Below, piece by piece: positions 6,639-14,862 of a stretch of DNA of 32,874 bases. The DNA is taken from positions 1 to 32,874 of the forward strand of contig JBBIRT010000017.1 of NCBI GenBank assembly GCA_037441725.1. The letters are read 5' to 3'. The stretch is from JBBIRT01 sp037441725. Lineage in GTDB: Bacteria > Desulfobacterota > BSN033 > UBA1163. The position numbers and the translations under genes are program-made. Each line of letters begins with the position of its first letter. The stretch's first letter is position 1. The notes under the pieces were generated by a model, which was not told the origin of the DNA, ran no database searches, and saw only the letters and a list, made by a program, of their open reading frames with translations.

Positions 6639-8426
6639 ATGCCTTTTACAATCAGTAAAAAATATAATGAAGCAGATCCAAGAAAGCTTGCCGATTGGCA
6701 GATCGCTGATATTGCTGAAGAAACCATGCCCACAGTTGAAGAATGGCAAGATAAATTAGGTTTAAAAAAGGATGAAATCATTCCGATGGGTAGGCTTTGC
6801 AAACTCGATTTTATGAAAATCATTGAACGTTTAAAAAACAAACCAGATGGAAAATATATAGAAGTCACAGCGATTACCCCTACACCATTAGGAGAAGGGA
6901 AGACAACAACGAGTATGGGCCTTATTGAAGGACTTGGAAAAAGGGGAAAGAATGTTGGGGGTTGTATCCGGCAACCCTCTGGTGGTCCCACCATGAACAT
7001 AAAAGGAACTGCGGCAGGAGGAGGAAAGGCCCTTTTGATTCCCATGACAGAATTCTCTCTCGGTTTAACGGGAGATATTAATGATATTACCAATGCCCAT
7101 AACCTGGCCATGGTGGCCCTAAATGCAAGAATGCAACATGAACGAAATTACGATGATGCTGAACTTGCCAAAAGGAATCTAAAACGTTTGGACATTGATC
7201 CCACCAATGTGGAAATGGGGTGGGTCATCGATTTTTGTGCTCAAGGATTACGGAATATTATCATGGGAATCGGGGGGAAAATGGATGGTTTCCTCATGCA
7301 ATCTAAATTTGGCATCACGGTGAGTTCAGAGCTCATGGCGATCCTTTCAATTGTTAGGGATCTGAAAGATTTAAGGGAAAGATTGGGTAAGATTGTTGTG
7401 GCCTATGATAAAAAGGGTAAACCTGTAACCACCTCTGATCTCGAGGTAGCTGGTGCCATGTGTGCTTGGATGCGAAATACCATCAACCCCACCTTGATGA
7501 TGACCACAGAGTATCAACCCTGCCTTGTTCATGCAGGCCCCTTTGCCAACATTGCCGTTGGTCAATCATCCATTATTGGTGATCGTATTGGCTTAAAGAT
7601 GTTCGATTACCATGTCACAGAAAGTGGGTTTGCTGCTGACATTGGTTTTGAAAAATTCTGGAATGTGAAATGTCGCTTAAGTGGATTGGCCCCAAACGTA
7701 TCCATCTTAACCGTAACGATTCGGGCCTTAAAAATGCATGGGGGCGGCCCTGCAGTCGTGGCAGGAAGACCCCTTCCTGATGATTATACTAAGGAAAATC
7801 TCCAACTCCTTGAAAAAGGGATTGCTAATATGACCCACCTGATCGGTGTGATTAGGAAGTCAGGAATCAGTCCTGTGGTCTGTATCAATACCTTCCATAC
7901 CGATACCAAAGATGAAATTGCCCTGGTGAGGAAGTATGCTGAACAGGCTGGGGCCCGGTGTGCAATCTCCGAGCATTGGCTTAAAGGTGGTGATGGAGCT
8001 CTGGAGCTGGCCGATGTCGTCATGGATGCCTGTAATGATAAAATAGACTTCAAATTTCTCTACCCCTTAGAGATGCCATTAAGGCAGAGAGTCGAAACGA
8101 TTGCAAAAGAGGTTTATGGAGCCGATGGGGTCTCCTGGACTCCGGAAGCAGAAGCCAAAGCAAAACGCTTTGAATCAGATCCTTCGATGAAAGATTTTAT
8201 GACCATGATGGTAAAGACCCATTTAAGTCTTACCCATGACCCAACCAAAAAAGGGGTCCCTAAGGGCTGGATTCTGCCTGTACGAGATGTTCTGATCTTT
8301 GCTGGTGCAAAATTTTTATGCCCGATGACTGGAACGATCAGTTTAATGCCTGGAACAAGTTCTGATCCTGCCTATCGAAGAGTGGATGTGGATGTAAATA
8401 CAGGTAAGGTAACAGGGCTATTCTAA
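6639..8426 (+). CDS. fhs: Formate--tetrahydrofolate ligase
   Basis: ATP-dependent ligation of formate to tetrahydrofolate, giving 10-formyl-THF. It is the second step of the Wood-Ljungdahl methyl branch and is cytoplasmic. From the ATG at 6639 the product is 595 residues, somewhat longer than the ~557 of clostridial enzymes because of a longer N-terminal region, as seen in many proteobacterial forms. The nucleotide loop TPTPLGEGKTTT (about 80-91) is intact, followed by GLGKRGKNVGGCIRQPSGGP and the long, well-conserved central part. It heads the operon behind a promoter and a palindromic operator. An unusually strong hairpin with a T run follows its stop codon, so fhs may be made in excess over the downstream genes. 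Identification is secure. Confidence 0.96.
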   Translation: MPFTISKKYNEADPRKLADWQIADIAEETMPTVEEWQDKLGLKKDEIIPMGRLCKLDFMKIIERLKNKPDGKYIEVTAITPTPLGEGKTTTSMGLIEGLGKRGKNVGGCIRQPSGGPTMNIKGTAAGGGKALLIPMTEFSLGLTGDINDITNAHNLAMVALNARMQHERNYDDAELAKRNLKRLDIDPTNVEMGWVIDFCAQGLRNIIMGIGGKMDGFLMQSKFGITVSSELMAILSIVRDLKDLRERLGKIVVAYDKKGKPVTTSDLEVAGAMCAWMRNTINPTLMMTTEYQPCLVHAGPFANIAVGQSSIIGDRIGLKMFDYHVTESGFAADIGFEKFWNVKCRLSGLAPNVSILTVTIRALKMHGGGPAVVAGRPLPDDYTKENLQLLEKGIANMTHLIGVIRKSGISPVVCINTFHTDTKDEIALVRKYAEQAGARCAISEHWLKGGDGALELADVVMDACNDKIDFKFLYPLEMPLRQRVETIAKEVYGADGVSWTPEAEAKAKRFESDPSMKDFMTMMVKTHLSLTHDPTKKGVPKGWILPVRDVLIFAGAKFLCPMTGTISLMPGTSSDPAYRRVDVDVNTGKVTGLF

Positions 8427-8433
8427 CATCATC

Positions 8434-8487
8434 TTACCTCTCTCCCTACCTACAATCATAGGTAGGAAGAGAGGTAACTTATTTTTT
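8434..8487 (+). terminator. Strong intercistronic hairpin terminator/attenuator between fhs and folD
   Basis: An 18-bp stem with a single C/A mismatch (8434-8452 pairing with 8459-8477) and a six-base loop, followed by a T-rich tract with six Ts (8482-8487). It sits 8 bases after the fhs stop and 20 bases before the folD start. It has all marks of an intrinsic terminator but lies inside a co-directional operon, so partial termination or an mRNA-stabilising 3' end for fhs is likely. Confidence 0.8.
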
Positions 8488-8507
8488 AAAGAAGGAGGGG
8501 GGTAGAA

Positions 8508-9395
8508 ATGACTGCAAAGCTAATCAATGGCAATGAAATTGCTCAACAAATCCGAGAAGAATTGAAACAGGAGACTGCTCGATTGAAAGAGAAATACAAT
8601 CTTGTCCCTGGCTTAGTGACTATCCTGGTGGGTGAAAATCCTGCCTCGGTGAGCTATGTGACAGCCAAACAAAAAACTTCAAAGGAGTTAGGATTTTACT
8701 CCGTCCAGGACAATCAACCCGCAACCATCTCTGAGGAGGATTTGCTGAAATTGATCGATAAATATAATAGAGATCCTAAAATTCATGGCATTCTGGTTCA
8801 GCTCCCTCTTCCCAAACATATCAATGAAACCAAAATTCTTTATGCAATCGATCCCAAGAAAGATGTGGATGGTTTTCATCCTGTCAATGTTGGGAAATTG
8901 ATGATCGGTGAGGCTGATTACCTACCCTGCACTCCAGCAGGAATCCAACAACTTCTCATTCGAAGCGGTGTAACGATTGACGGGGCTGAGGTGGTGGTGG
9001 TAGGGAGATCCAACATTGTGGGAAAACCCATTGCCAATATCCTTCTCCAAAAACAGAAAGGGGCAAACGCTACAGTTACAATCTGCCATACTGGGACCAG
9101 GGATATGGCTTTCCATACGAAAAGGGCAGACATCCTTATTGTTGCAGCCGGAAAACCTAAAGCCATCACTGCAGATATGGTGAAAGAGGGTGCAGTAGTC
9201 ATCGATGTAGGGGTAAATCGCATCGGGATGACCCCTGAAGGAAAGGCCAAACTCTGCGGGGATGTCGATTTTGATATGGTCAAAGAGAAAGCCAGTATGA
9301 TCACCCCGGTCCCTGGTGGAGTGGGTCCAATGACCATTACTATGTTGATGATGAATACAGTAAAAGCAGCAAAACTCCATGGAGGGGTAAGTTAA
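8508..9395 (+). CDS. folD: Bifunctional methylene-THF dehydrogenase/methenyl-THF cyclohydrolase
   Basis: Converts 10-formyl-THF through methenyl-THF to 5,10-methylene-THF with NAD(P)H, the steps after Fhs in the methyl branch. The 295 residues are normal for FolD. The catalytic pair Tyr50 and Lys54 (SYVTAKQKTSKE), the substrate Asp121 (KDVDGFHP), PCTPAGI at 140-146, the Rossmann motif GRSNIVGKP (166-174) and the C-terminal TPVPGGVGPMT are all present. A purine-rich ribosome-binding site (AAGGAGGGGGG) precedes the ATG. It is translated from the operon after the strong hairpin. Fifteen bases separate it from the NuoG-like gene. Cofactor preference cannot be told reliably from sequence here. Confidence 0.96.
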   Translation: MTAKLINGNEIAQQIREELKQETARLKEKYNLVPGLVTILVGENPASVSYVTAKQKTSKELGFYSVQDNQPATISEEDLLKLIDKYNRDPKIHGILVQLPLPKHINETKILYAIDPKKDVDGFHPVNVGKLMIGEADYLPCTPAGIQQLLIRSGVTIDGAEVVVVGRSNIVGKPIANILLQKQKGANATVTICHTGTRDMAFHTKRADILIVAAGKPKAITADMVKEGAVVIDVGVNRIGMTPEGKAKLCGDVDFDMVKEKASMITPVPGGVGPMTITMLMMNTVKAAKLHGGVS

Positions 9396-9410
9396 TATTG
9401 CCTTGATTCT

Positions 9411-10079
9411 ATGAAATTGATCCATATTTTAATCGATGGAAATGAGATCGAGTGCTTTGAGGAGCAAAATTTACTATGGGTCGCTCTGGATCATGGATTC
9501 TACATTCCTAATCTCTGTGCCCTGAGAGAGAGGAAAGAAGCCTATGGGGCATGTCGGCTTTGTTACGTTGAAGTAGAGGGTGAAGATTGGCCTATCACGG
9601 CCTGTACCACAAAAGTGAAAGAGGGAATGGCCATCCATACTAAAGGATCCAGAGCTCTAAAGCTTACCCAAACAGCCTTTGAACTTATTCTGAGTAATCA
9701 CCCTGTTAATTGTGCCCATTGTTTAAAGACAGGTTCTTGTGAATTGCAGAGGATCGCCCGTCACCTAAGAATTAACTTACGTTCACAAAAATATAAGAAA
9801 ATGCTCAGGGATCTCCCTCTCGATGAGACCAGCCCATGGTTTGTCTTTGATCCCAATAAATGTGTACTCTGTGGTAAATGTGTTTGGTTTTGCCAGGAAA
9901 AACTCCATTTGGGAACCCTTGGCTTTGCTTATCGTGGTTTTTATAGAAGAGTGACCACTTTTGGGGATGAACCCATAGGGCTATCGGATTGTAAGGATCG
10001 AATCGAATTGGTTGAGATCTGTCCTGTAGGTGCTTTCGGGGCTAAGGAAAAACAGAGAACAAAAAGAATAGGAGGATAA
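9411..10079 (+). CDS. NuoG/HoxU-like Fe-S protein (N-terminal module only)
   Basis: A 222-residue electron-transfer protein equal to the N-terminal third of NuoG or of the large hydrogenase subunit. A [2Fe-2S] domain has Cys36, 48, 51 and 65. The His/Cys [4Fe-4S] motif is HPVNCAHCLKTGSC (His97, Cys101, 104, 110). A further [4Fe-4S] site has Cys151, 154 and 157 with Cys204 in LVEICPVGAF, as in cluster N4 of NuoG. The molybdopterin-like or H-cluster part is absent, so the protein is a pure wire like HoxU. With NuoE and NuoF further down the operon it completes a three-subunit diaphorase. The natural partner may be a formate dehydrogenase or methylene-THF reductase encoded elsewhere. No clear Shine-Dalgarno site precedes the ATG, so coupling to folD translation is possible. 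Confidence 0.88.
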   Translation: MKLIHILIDGNEIECFEEQNLLWVALDHGFYIPNLCALRERKEAYGACRLCYVEVEGEDWPITACTTKVKEGMAIHTKGSRALKLTQTAFELILSNHPVNCAHCLKTGSCELQRIARHLRINLRSQKYKKMLRDLPLDETSPWFVFDPNKCVLCGKCVWFCQEKLHLGTLGFAYRGFYRRVTTFGDEPIGLSDCKDRIELVEICPVGAFGAKEKQRTKRIGG

Positions 10080-10082
10080 GGT

Positions 10083-10970
10083 ATGATTATCATAGGTGAA
10101 AATATCCATGTCATTGCAAAGGATGTATCCACGGCTATTCGAGAAAGGAATGAGAAAGTCATCCAGGCCCTTGCAAGGGAACAGACCCAATCAGGAGCCC
10201 ACTATATTGACTTAAATGTTGGACCTATGAAAAAAGATACAGAGGAGACCATGAAATGGCTGGTCAATTGTGTCCAGGAGGTGAGTGATCTCCCCCTATC
10301 GATTGATACCATGAATCCAGTGGCCATGGAGGCTGGATTAAAATATTGTAAAAAAAGGCCCCTTCTGAACTCTGCCTCTGGAAAGACAGACTCGAAATCA
10401 CAGATGCTCCCGTTAGCAAAGAAATATAACTGTGATGTGGTTGTCTCTGTAATGACGGATAAGGGGATGCCTCCTGAAGTAGAGTCAAAAATTGAAAGCA
10501 TTATGGAAACCGTTTCTTATGCCAATGATCTTGGAATCCCGAATGAAGATATTTGGGTTGATCCCATCATCCTCCCTGTCAGCACAGCCGGAGAGGGCCA
10601 AAATATCGCGGTTGGAAATCTGGAGTTTATAAAGATTCTCCAGGATGTTCTCCCAGGAGTAAAATCGACGGTTGGACTTTCTAATATCTCCAATGGCGTC
10701 CCTGCTCATTTGAGACCCATCCTGAATAGAACCTACCTGGTCATGCTTGAGAGGAATGGACTCTATTCAGCCATTGCAGACCCACTCGATGAAGAATTGA
10801 TGGCCTTTATGAAGGGGGAACTTCCTGCTGTCAAAGACCTCATCTATCGAACTATGGATGGAGAGGAAATCGATCTCTCCTCCCTTTCTCAAAAAGAGGT
10901 GGCTTATGTGAAAACCGCAAGGGTCCTCATGGCACAAACCCTTTATTCGGATGCGTGGTTAGAGATTTAA
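10083..10970 (+). CDS. acsE: Methyl-THF:corrinoid iron-sulfur protein methyltransferase
   Basis: Transfers the methyl group from 5-methyl-THF to Co(I) of the AcsC/AcsD corrinoid protein, linking the two branches of the pathway. The 295 residues form a pterin-binding TIM barrel. Visible motifs are MIIIGENIHV at the start, GAHYIDLNVGP (the folate-binding Asp and Asn), SIDTMNP, LLNSASGK and VGLSNISNG. The Moorella enzyme is about 262 residues; this one carries a longer C-terminus. The start lies three bases after the NuoG-like stop, with AGGAGG inside the preceding gene's end. A 78-base AT-rich spacer with a fresh ribosome-binding site leads to acsD. MetH-type pterin domains are the alternative, but the neighbours settle the call. 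Confidence 0.94.
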   Translation: MIIIGENIHVIAKDVSTAIRERNEKVIQALAREQTQSGAHYIDLNVGPMKKDTEETMKWLVNCVQEVSDLPLSIDTMNPVAMEAGLKYCKKRPLLNSASGKTDSKSQMLPLAKKYNCDVVVSVMTDKGMPPEVESKIESIMETVSYANDLGIPNEDIWVDPIILPVSTAGEGQNIAVGNLEFIKILQDVLPGVKSTVGLSNISNGVPAHLRPILNRTYLVMLERNGLYSAIADPLDEELMAFMKGELPAVKDLIYRTMDGEEIDLSSLSQKEVAYVKTARVLMAQTLYSDAWLEI

Positions 10971-11048
10971 TAAAAAATTTATCAATAATTTGTCTATCCC
11001 TATTGAAATATAATTTTTTTGTTTGATAATTTTTTTAGGAGGTGAAGA

Positions 11049-11969
11049 ATGGAATATAAGGCACCTAAAGAAGCTTATAAAGGAGTAGTCAGAGAAGTCA
11101 CCATTGGAAAAGGAAATAAGACCCTTAAGATTGGAGGCGAAAATATCCTTCCCCTCCATTTCTTTGATGAGGGTTCTCTTCCAAATCCCCCAAAGTTTGC
11201 CTTGGAAGTGATCGATATGGAACCAACAGACAAGATCCCTCATCTTTTTGAACCCTTCGGAGATGTCATCTCTGATCCGATCAAATGGGCAAAGAAATGT
11301 GAGGGATTTGGAGTCGATGCAATCTGCCTTCTCCTCGCAAGTACAGATCCTGCTGAAAAGGATAGCTCAGCTGATGGAGCAGCCCAGTTAGTCAAACAGA
11401 TGGTATCTGAAATTAATAAGCCCTTGATTGTTTATGGCTCTGGAGATGAGAAAAAGGATGCAGAGGTCCTTCCAAAAGTAGCCCAGGTTTGTGCAGGTGA
11501 AAATCTTCTGATCGGCCCAGTTCAAAAGGAAAATTATGAATTGGTTGGCAAGGCCATTTTAGATAATGGACATGTGGCGATTGCACAAAGTCCTCTCGAT
11601 ATTAACCTTCTCAAAGAATTAAATGTCAAGCTTTGTAAATTTTTACCCCCAGAAAGAGTGGTCATTGATCCACTCTCTTCTGCCTTGGGTTATGGTATTG
11701 AATATAGCTTCTCACTGATTGAAAGAGTAAAACAGATCGGGGTGATTACCAAAGACAGTATGACGATGATGCCCATCATCGCCAATCTTGGTGATGAATG
11801 TTGGAAGACTAAACAGGCAAAGGAGAACAAAACCCAGGGATTGCTCTGGGAAGGAATCACTGCTTTATCCCTTTACATGGCAGGAGCAAATATTCTTGTT
11901 ATGAGGCATCCTGAAACTTTAAAACTGGTTAAAGAAACCATAGGAGGTAATGGCAAATGGCCGAGTTGA
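11049..11969 (+). CDS. acsD: Corrinoid iron-sulfur protein, small subunit
   Basis: The small subunit of the corrinoid protein that carries the methyl group to acetyl-CoA synthase. The 306 residues match the AcsD/CdhD family length (about 310-323). The start MEYKAPKEAYKG, the LPLHFFDEGSLPNPPKFALEVIDMEP block and LFEPFGDVISDPIKWAKKC are characteristic. Later comes a TIM-barrel core with VIDPLSSALGYGIEYSFSLIE. AGGAGGTG precedes the ATG at ideal spacing. Its 3' end overlaps the CODH gene by 13 bases, implying translational coupling. The protein has no metal motif of its own; the corrin and Fe-S cluster are bound mainly by AcsC. Confidence 0.95.
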   Translation: MEYKAPKEAYKGVVREVTIGKGNKTLKIGGENILPLHFFDEGSLPNPPKFALEVIDMEPTDKIPHLFEPFGDVISDPIKWAKKCEGFGVDAICLLLASTDPAEKDSSADGAAQLVKQMVSEINKPLIVYGSGDEKKDAEVLPKVAQVCAGENLLIGPVQKENYELVGKAILDNGHVAIAQSPLDINLLKELNVKLCKFLPPERVVIDPLSSALGYGIEYSFSLIERVKQIGVITKDSMTMMPIIANLGDECWKTKQAKENKTQGLLWEGITALSLYMAGANILVMRHPETLKLVKETIGGNGKWPS

Positions 11970-14194
11970 AAGAGATCACAAAAAAATTAGAGGAGATTTA
12001 TCACAAGATTAAGGCTGAGATTCAATGGGAACCCATCGGGCATACACCCATGCCTGAAATCCCTGACCTTAGAAACTGGGACATGAAACTTCTTCAAACT
12101 TATAAACCCTGGTATGCTCCCTTCTGCGATCTATGTTGCTTTTGTACCTATGGGAAATGTGATCTTACCGAGGATCGCAGGGGAGGATGCGGGATTGATA
12201 TCGCCACCCAGCAGGCAAGGTTTGTCCTTCTGGCCTGCCTGATGGGATGTTCTGCCCATGCCTCTCACGCAGGACATATCTTAGATGTCTTAATTGAGAA
12301 ACATGGGCCAGATAAGAAAATCAATTTGGGAACCTCTGTAGAACTCGAAGCACCAAATATCAGGACAGTTCTCGGGTTAAAACCAGAAACCTTGGGCGAC
12401 CTAAAGATTGCAATTGAATATGTTTACAAAGAGATTACCCATCTTCTTGATTCGACTCATATGGGTCAGGAAGGGAGCTGTCTGGATTATGAATCGAAGT
12501 CTTTACATGCTGGAATGCTTGATCATGTTGGGATGGAGGTGGGTGATATTGCTCAAATCGTAGGTTTTAATTATCCTACCTCTATTGCAAACACCCCTTT
12601 GGTAGATTTAGGCTGGAACACGGTTGACAGAACAAAACCCATCATCCTCTTCGTTGGACACAACCCAGCCACCTCCACCGTGGTAGTGGACTATCTGAAG
12701 GAAAATGATCTGTATGACAAAGTGGAATTCTGCGGGGTTTGCTGTACAGCCCTCGAAACGAGCAGATATTCTGACAAGGCAAAGGTGATTGGTCCCTATT
12801 CGAGACAACTCTTCTTTATTCGTAGCGGTTTTGCGGATGTCATTATGACCGATGAACAATGCATTCGAACCGATATGCCCATTGAGGCTACCAAAGCAGG
12901 CTCATCCCTCATTGCCACCCTCGATAAGGTCATGTATGGATTGGAAGATGCCACAGAAATGAGCACCGATAATATTATAAAGAAGATGGTCGAAGAGAAG
13001 AAGCATTTTGCCATCCTCGATCCCAAAAAAGCGGCGGAGGTGGCAGTGAAGGTGGCCATGACCATTGCACCTCAGAGAAGAAAGGAATGGTTAACCGAAC
13101 AAGAGGCGACTGAGCTCGCAAAAAAATGTGGTCTCTGCGGAATGTGTGAGCAAGTCTGCCCCAATCTCTTTGACATCGGGAAAGGGGTCAATGAGGTCGC
13201 TAAAGGAAATTATGAGGTGATCACAGATATATTCAATCTCTGCGTGGGCTGTGGGAAGTGTGAAGAGGAATGTCCTCGGAATATTCCCATTCTGAAAATT
13301 ATGCAGGTTGGAGCCAGCAAAGAGAAGTGGAAGATAAGGGCAGGACGAGGTCCGATTATGGATACTGAAATCAGGACCGTGGGTGCCCCCATCACTTTGG
13401 GCACCATTCCCGGGGTGGTTGCCCTGGTTGGATGTTCCAACTTTCCAGATATTCGAGACCTTGCAGAGATTGTGGATGAATTTGCCCGTCGAAAATATAT
13501 TGTGGTGGTATCAGGATGTACTGCTATGGCCGTAGGGATGTGGAAGGATGCCGATGGAAAGACCATTTATGAAAAGTATCCTGGGGACTTTGATGCAGGA
13601 GGAGTAGTCAATGTTGGTTCCTGTGTGGCCAACAGCCACATCTCTGGAGCGGCCATCAAAATAGCCAATATCTTTGCCGCACTTCCGCTAAGAGCGAATT
13701 ATGAAGTCATGGCCGACTATGTCCTAAATCGAGTAGGAGCAGTTGGAATTGCCTGGGGAGCCTATTCTCAAAAAGCCGCATCCATTGCAACAGGTTTTAA
13801 CAGATTGGGTGTTCCTGTAATTCTTGGCCCTCACTCTTCGAAGTATCGAAGGTTATACCTTTCAAGAAAGGACGAAGACGAGTGGAAAGTGATGGATGCA
13901 AGAAAGAAGCAAATTGTTGAAACCAACGAACCCTCTCCAGAACATCTTGCCTATGTGTGTGAAACAAAAGAAAAGGCTATGGTCATGATTCCCAAGCTCT
14001 GCATCCGAAAGAATGACACTCCTCAAGGGAGGGCGATCAAACTGAACCATTATATCTCCCTTTACAAGAAGTATATGGGAGGAGGACTCCCAGAAGATCT
14101 CCATCTTTATGTAAGAAGAGATCCTGATATCCCTCTCGTTTACAAGAAGGAGGTCAAGGCTTATTTAACCCAAATCGGCTGGAAACCAAAGTAA
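11957..14194 (+). CDS. cdhA: CO dehydrogenase alpha subunit, archaeal CdhA type
   Basis: Interconverts CO2 and CO at a Ni-Fe-S C-cluster and supplies CO to acetyl-CoA synthase. The 745-residue protein has an N-terminal Cys cluster region (Cys57, 60, 63, 68 and 78 in a C-T-Y-G-K-C-D-L ... GGCGIDIATQQAR setting), then GCSAHASHAGH. Two ferredoxin-like motifs follow, at 391-401 (CGLCGMCEQVC) and 429-439 (CVGCGKCEEEC). These extra clusters, the QQAR block and the adjacent epsilon subunit are features of the archaeal ACDS alpha subunit; bacterial AcsA is shorter and lacks them. C-cluster candidates include Cys259, 262 and 263, plus the GCTAMAVGMW and SCVANSHI segments. The gene overlaps acsD and precedes cdhB. 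A bacterial-type acsA reading is therefore disfavoured. Confidence 0.92.
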   Translation: MAELKEITKKLEEIYHKIKAEIQWEPIGHTPMPEIPDLRNWDMKLLQTYKPWYAPFCDLCCFCTYGKCDLTEDRRGGCGIDIATQQARFVLLACLMGCSAHASHAGHILDVLIEKHGPDKKINLGTSVELEAPNIRTVLGLKPETLGDLKIAIEYVYKEITHLLDSTHMGQEGSCLDYESKSLHAGMLDHVGMEVGDIAQIVGFNYPTSIANTPLVDLGWNTVDRTKPIILFVGHNPATSTVVVDYLKENDLYDKVEFCGVCCTALETSRYSDKAKVIGPYSRQLFFIRSGFADVIMTDEQCIRTDMPIEATKAGSSLIATLDKVMYGLEDATEMSTDNIIKKMVEEKKHFAILDPKKAAEVAVKVAMTIAPQRRKEWLTEQEATELAKKCGLCGMCEQVCPNLFDIGKGVNEVAKGNYEVITDIFNLCVGCGKCEEECPRNIPILKIMQVGASKEKWKIRAGRGPIMDTEIRTVGAPITLGTIPGVVALVGCSNFPDIRDLAEIVDEFARRKYIVVVSGCTAMAVGMWKDADGKTIYEKYPGDFDAGGVVNVGSCVANSHISGAAIKIANIFAALPLRANYEVMADYVLNRVGAVGIAWGAYSQKAASIATGFNRLGVPVILGPHSSKYRRLYLSRKDEDEWKVMDARKKQIVETNEPSPEHLAYVCETKEKAMVMIPKLCIRKNDTPQGRAIKLNHYISLYKKYMGGGLPEDLHLYVRRDPDIPLVYKKEVKAYLTQIGWKPK

Positions 14195-14279
14195 CCGGTT
14201 GGGCTTCCCACTCTAATCGGAACCTATCCAACTAAAGTTCCAGTGGATTCGGTCATTCACTAATAAGGAGGATCAAAAG

Positions 14280-14837
14280 ATGAGTCAATTAGCACCTCTC
14301 ATGCCATATCATCGAGTGAATATCTTGACAGGGACCAGAACGGCAAGGTTGGTGGAAGATCCCGCAGAATACGCCAAACAGATTCAAAAGGCGCAACGTC
14401 CCCTCCTTGTTCTTGGCCCCCGTCTGCTTAAGATCACTTTGGGCGATAAGTTGCTTATGGAATATGCCCTGGATATTGCTAAGGTAAAAAATATCCCCAC
14501 CTGTGCCACGGCTACAGTAAAGTCGAAGATGGTGGAGCTGGGGGTGAAGCCTGACAGTGTCTATGACATTGTTGAGATTATCAATGCCCTTAAGGATCCT
14601 GAATGGAAAGGAGTCAAAAAGGAAGGAAACCATGATCTGGTCATGTTTTTTGGTTTTAGGACTGATCTTGGGGAACAAGGGCTTTCTGTGCTTAAACATT
14701 TTGCCCCCCATCTGAAGACCATGACCCTGTGTAAGTACTATTACCCTCATGCTGATTTCTCCCTTCCCAATATGAGAAAAGATGAGCAATGGAAGAGTTT
14801 CTTGGAAGGGCTGATTGAAAATTTGAAGAAGGAATAA
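14280..14837 (+). CDS. cdhB: CODH/ACDS epsilon subunit, CdhB type
   Basis: The small partner of the archaeal-type CODH alpha subunit. It is a Rossmann-like fold related to a TPP-enzyme domain and binds FAD or assists electron transfer in methanogen complexes. The 185 residues include the family's early segment AQRPLLVLGPRLL, a helix leading to IPTCATA and a later HDLVMFFGFRTDLGEQGL segment before a short C-terminal helix. A strong AAGGAGG site lies before the ATG. The 85-base spacer after cdhA holds a weak hairpin only. Its presence beside cdhA is strong support for the archaeal type of the complex, since bacterial CODH/ACS has no epsilon subunit. Confidence 0.9.
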   Translation: MSQLAPLMPYHRVNILTGTRTARLVEDPAEYAKQIQKAQRPLLVLGPRLLKITLGDKLLMEYALDIAKVKNIPTCATATVKSKMVELGVKPDSVYDIVEIINALKDPEWKGVKKEGNHDLVMFFGFRTDLGEQGLSVLKHFAPHLKTMTLCKYYYPHADFSLPNMRKDEQWKSFLEGLIENLKKE

Positions 14838-14862
14838 ATCATCCTACGAAAGGAGAGGAAAG

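Noticed and set aside
9941..10190. Several 60-160 codon frames antisense to the Wood-Ljungdahl genes (for example at 6614-7111, 8918-9425 and 9941-10190)
   Set aside because: They mirror the codon pattern of strongly conserved genes on the other strand and lack ribosome-binding sites.
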